Origin: Oscillatoria sp. FACHB-1407
Lineage (GTDB): Bacteria > Cyanobacteriota > Cyanobacteriia > Elainellales > Elainellaceae
Direction: 5' to 3'
NCBI RefSeq assembly: GCF_014697545.1
Contig: NZ_JACJSA010000008.1
Coordinates: forward strand, 124,001-188,000
DNA length: 64,000 bases
Notes under the pieces: model-generated
Databases searched by the model: none
The model's input: only the letters and a program-made list of their open reading frames with translations
What the model was told of the DNA's origin: nothing
In this document: one piece after another, positions 62,657-64,000 of the stretch
How positions within the stretch are numbered: the stretch's first letter is position 1
Layout of the letters: every line of letters begins with the position of its first letter
Translations under genes and position numbers: made by a program

Positions 62657-63136
62657 CTAGTGGCTGTTGAGAATCGTTTCAGGTTGAAACTGGTGAGATG
62701 GGTCTAACCTCCAGGATAGTAAATTTTGGGCACAGCCCTGACGCACAGAAACAATCAGATACGAGTAATCTGACCACGCCAACACCCGATCGCACTCCGA
62801 CGGCACAGCCGGATGATCGATGTGGGAGTGATAGATACCAATAATTGTGAGGTGGCGATCGCGGGCATAGCGTTGACCCACCAACATCTCTTTGGGATCA
62901 ATCCAATAGCGGCGAGATTTGCTCAACGGTAAGTCATCATGAACAGACCCAGACAACTCACGAGCAACCTCATCGCTCCAGGCGTTTTGGGTTTGCCACA
63001 CCTCAACGATTGCACGCATATCCGGCTCATCCGGAACCCCTCGCCCCAACAACAAACCACAGCACTCGTCAGGATAAGTGCCTTCAGCGTGCGCTTGAAT
63101 TTGCTGTAAGTGGTCAGGGGTAAGCCGCAGCGTCAC
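62657..63136 (-). CDS. M67/JAMM family metallopeptidase
   Basis: This 159-residue protein starts at GTG 63136 (TLRLTPDHLQQIQAHAEGTYPDECCGLLLGRG). The JAMM zinc site is complete: Glu in PDECCG and the H-x-H-x7-S-x2-D pattern in YHSHIDHPAVPSECDRV. Such proteins remove ubiquitin-like or sulfur-carrier C-terminal extensions (for example Mec+ acts on CysO). It sits upstream of the MoeB-rhodanese gene, which suggests an E1-JAMM module in sulfur-carrier metabolism. The other possible role, general metallopeptidase, cannot be excluded. Confidence 0.9.
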   Translation of the reverse strand: MTLRLTPDHLQQIQAHAEGTYPDECCGLLLGRGVPDEPDMRAIVEVWQTQNAWSDEVARELSGSVHDDLPLSKSRRYWIDPKEMLVGQRYARDRHLTIIGIYHSHIDHPAVPSECDRVLAWSDYSYLIVSVRQGCAQNLLSWRLDPSHQFQPETILNSH

Positions 63137-63695
63137 AGACGATCGAGAATGTTAAACCAGCCTTTTATCTTACCGTTACCAAGACGATTAGGAAAGAAGG
63201 ACAGGTAGGAAATGAGAGGGTAGAGGGTTGGAGGAATAGCGGAGTAGAGTGCGCGATCGCCTCGACCAGATTTCTGAAATCTGAGAAATACGGGAGCGAG
63301 ACGCTCCCACTGACCCCAAATCAATGTGAATTCGGGATCAGGATTTCGGCGGTTTTAACCACCGCTATCGGAGCAAAACCAACCTGCGTCGGTTCGTCAA
63401 ATCCTGCCTTTTCCGGAGTCCGCGTCGGTGGACTTCGCTCTAGTAGCTGCGAATTCATTCGCCGAGCTCTTAGACCGAATTGCCCCTAAATTATGGGCAC
63501 CCTGGATTCTTCTCTACCCCCATTCCCTTCCAGACGCGATAAATCGCGCCTCTTCCTATTCCTCACTCCCTTCCAGACGCGATAAATCGCGCCTCTTCCT
63601 ACTCCCCATCCCCTTCCAGACGCGATAAATCGTGCCTCTTCCTACTCCCCATCCCCTTCCAGACGCGATAAATCGCGCCTCTTCCTACTCCTCAT
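63137..63695. other. 559-bp intergenic region with repeats
   Basis: Contains the family A copy at 63325-63480 and the 43-bp tandem repeats at 63526-63697. The 63-residue minus-strand frame at 63133-63324 is inside the upstream region of the JAMM gene and shows no domain. No gene in this stretch. Confidence 0.6.
63325..63480 (+). repeat. interspersed repeat family A copy
   Basis: Landmarks AATGTGAATTCGGGATCAGG, GAGCAAAACCAACCTGCGTC, CCGCGTCGGTGGACTTCG and GCGAATTCATTCGCCGAG. Matches the copies at 39485-39680 and 50676-50800. Confidence 0.75.
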
Positions 63696-63697
63696 TC
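63526..63697. repeat. four tandem 43-bp units carrying a palindromic core
   Basis: The core AGACGCGATAAATCGCGCCT starts at 63532, 63575, 63618 and 63661, exactly 43 bp apart. It is a variant of the 20-bp palindrome at 1611 and 10894. The last unit ends at the stop codon of the CAP-domain gene (63696-63698). Confidence 0.92.
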
Positions 63698-64000
63698 ACA
63701 CAGCTGTTCCAAAGTTCTGAGTCCAATAACGCCCGTAATTCACATTCCCTGTATCATTCGTCAACTCGTAATAGCCCACCCCAATTTCCCGGAAGTTGGC
63801 ATTCAAAATGTTGGCTCGATGTCCAGGGCTATTCATCCAGGCATCCACGACCGCCTCAGGAGTCTGCTGCCCTGCGGCGATATTTTCAGCCGCTCGTGAC
63901 CAGCGATACCCCGCTCTGGTCATCCGATCCCAGGGTTGAGAGCCATCGGCTCCGGTGTGAGAAAAGAAGTCCTGAACTGCCATGTTTTGGCTGTGGGTTT
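63696..64000 (-). CDS. CAP/SCP-domain protein, 5' part missing at window edge
   Basis: The reading frame is open to the window end, so the N-terminus is off the right edge; the visible part is about 100 residues. It reads THSQNMAVQDFFSHTGADGSQPWDRMTRAGYRWSRAAENIAAGQQTPEAVVDAWMNSPGHRANILNANFREIGVGYY, the core of the bacterial CAP (SCP-like) domain: the His and Glu of HS-MA and AENIA, and the SPGHRANIL motif. Bacterial CAP proteins are usually secreted, but the signal peptide is not in the window. Function is unknown. The stop codon touches the 43-bp tandem repeat. Confidence 0.9.
   Translation of the reverse strand, partial: THSQNMAVQDFFSHTGADGSQPWDRMTRAGYRWSRAAENIAAGQQTPEAVVDAWMNSPGHRANILNANFREIGVGYYELTNDTGNVNYGRYWTQNFGTAV

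Noticed and set aside
1-64000. tRNA, rRNA or CRISPR array
   Set aside because: No T-loop-like GGTTCGAATCC with cloverleaf context, no rRNA motif and no regularly spaced direct repeats with unique spacers were seen; the short arrays have no unique spacers.

Overview
The window looks like chromosome of a filamentous cyanobacterium, probably of the Leptolyngbya/Oculatella/Nostoc type. The evidence is the very frequent HIP1 octamer (GCGATCGC), a core phycobilisome gene (apcF), a group 2 sigma factor (SigC) next to a FurA-type regulator, cyanobacterial/plastid families (Ycf46, DUF2499/Ycf49, DUF3593, DUF2808), a cyanoexosortase B system, an NtcA-type promoter in front of glnA, and many heptanucleotide (STRR-like) and palindromic interspersed repeats. 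The exact genus cannot be read from the sequence alone.

Layout. 1-281: start of obg, cut by the window edge. 360-5677: an accessory, defence-like block with a Uma2-type nuclease plus a small partner, a 1032-aa NACHT-TIR protein with a strongly repetitive Ala-Leu/Arg-Ala/Asp-Leu segment, and a MntA/HepT-type toxin-antitoxin pair. 6274-15002: mnmG, a PepSY protein, mutS (with repeats inside its coding sequence), a folate-biopterin-type transporter and a carotenoid oxygenase. 15003-24161: heptose-like sugar genes (HAD phosphatase, GT9), then a forward cluster of a DegT aminotransferase, cyanoexosortase B, its associated protein, a Wza-like export protein and a Wzc-like chain-length protein; I read these as one exopolysaccharide/surface-sorting locus. 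24522-35786: a two-repeat unknown protein, apcF and glnA (divergent), a split GDT1 cation-exchanger pair, an orphan methyltransferase, and the pntB-pntA2-pntA1 transhydrogenase operon. 35817-39399: DUF2808 protein and the rpmH-rnpA-PH-yidC-jag operon. 39962-46164: YceD, Ycf46, SH3 and peptidoglycan-binding proteins facing furA, then sigC. 47133-57624: an unknown protein, ilvN, an aberrant PEP-synthase-like protein, a kinase-WD40 protein, the DUF3593/DUF2499 pair, csaB and a proline-rich coiled-coil protein. 57884-64000: ABC-2 permease with a zinc alcohol dehydrogenase, an MFS transporter, MoeB-rhodanese with a JAMM protease, and a CAP-domain gene cut by the window edge.

The most unusual signals are: (i) the slippage-prone 310-bp GC-rich repeat inside the NACHT-TIR gene; (ii) interspersed elements that sit on or right beside stop codons (pntB, sigC, moeB, the CAP gene), including a ~108-bp element bounded by CTAG in two copies, one of which supplies the moeB stop codon; (iii) a 20-bp perfect palindrome inserted in frame in mutS and found identically in an intergenic region; (iv) the PEP-synthase-like protein that has lost canonical ATP- and PEP-site motifs; (v) the conserved convergent arrangement of a peptidoglycan-binding gene with furA, which suggests a furA antisense transcript; and (vi) an E1-rhodanese/JAMM pair. 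No tRNA, rRNA or CRISPR array was recognised.
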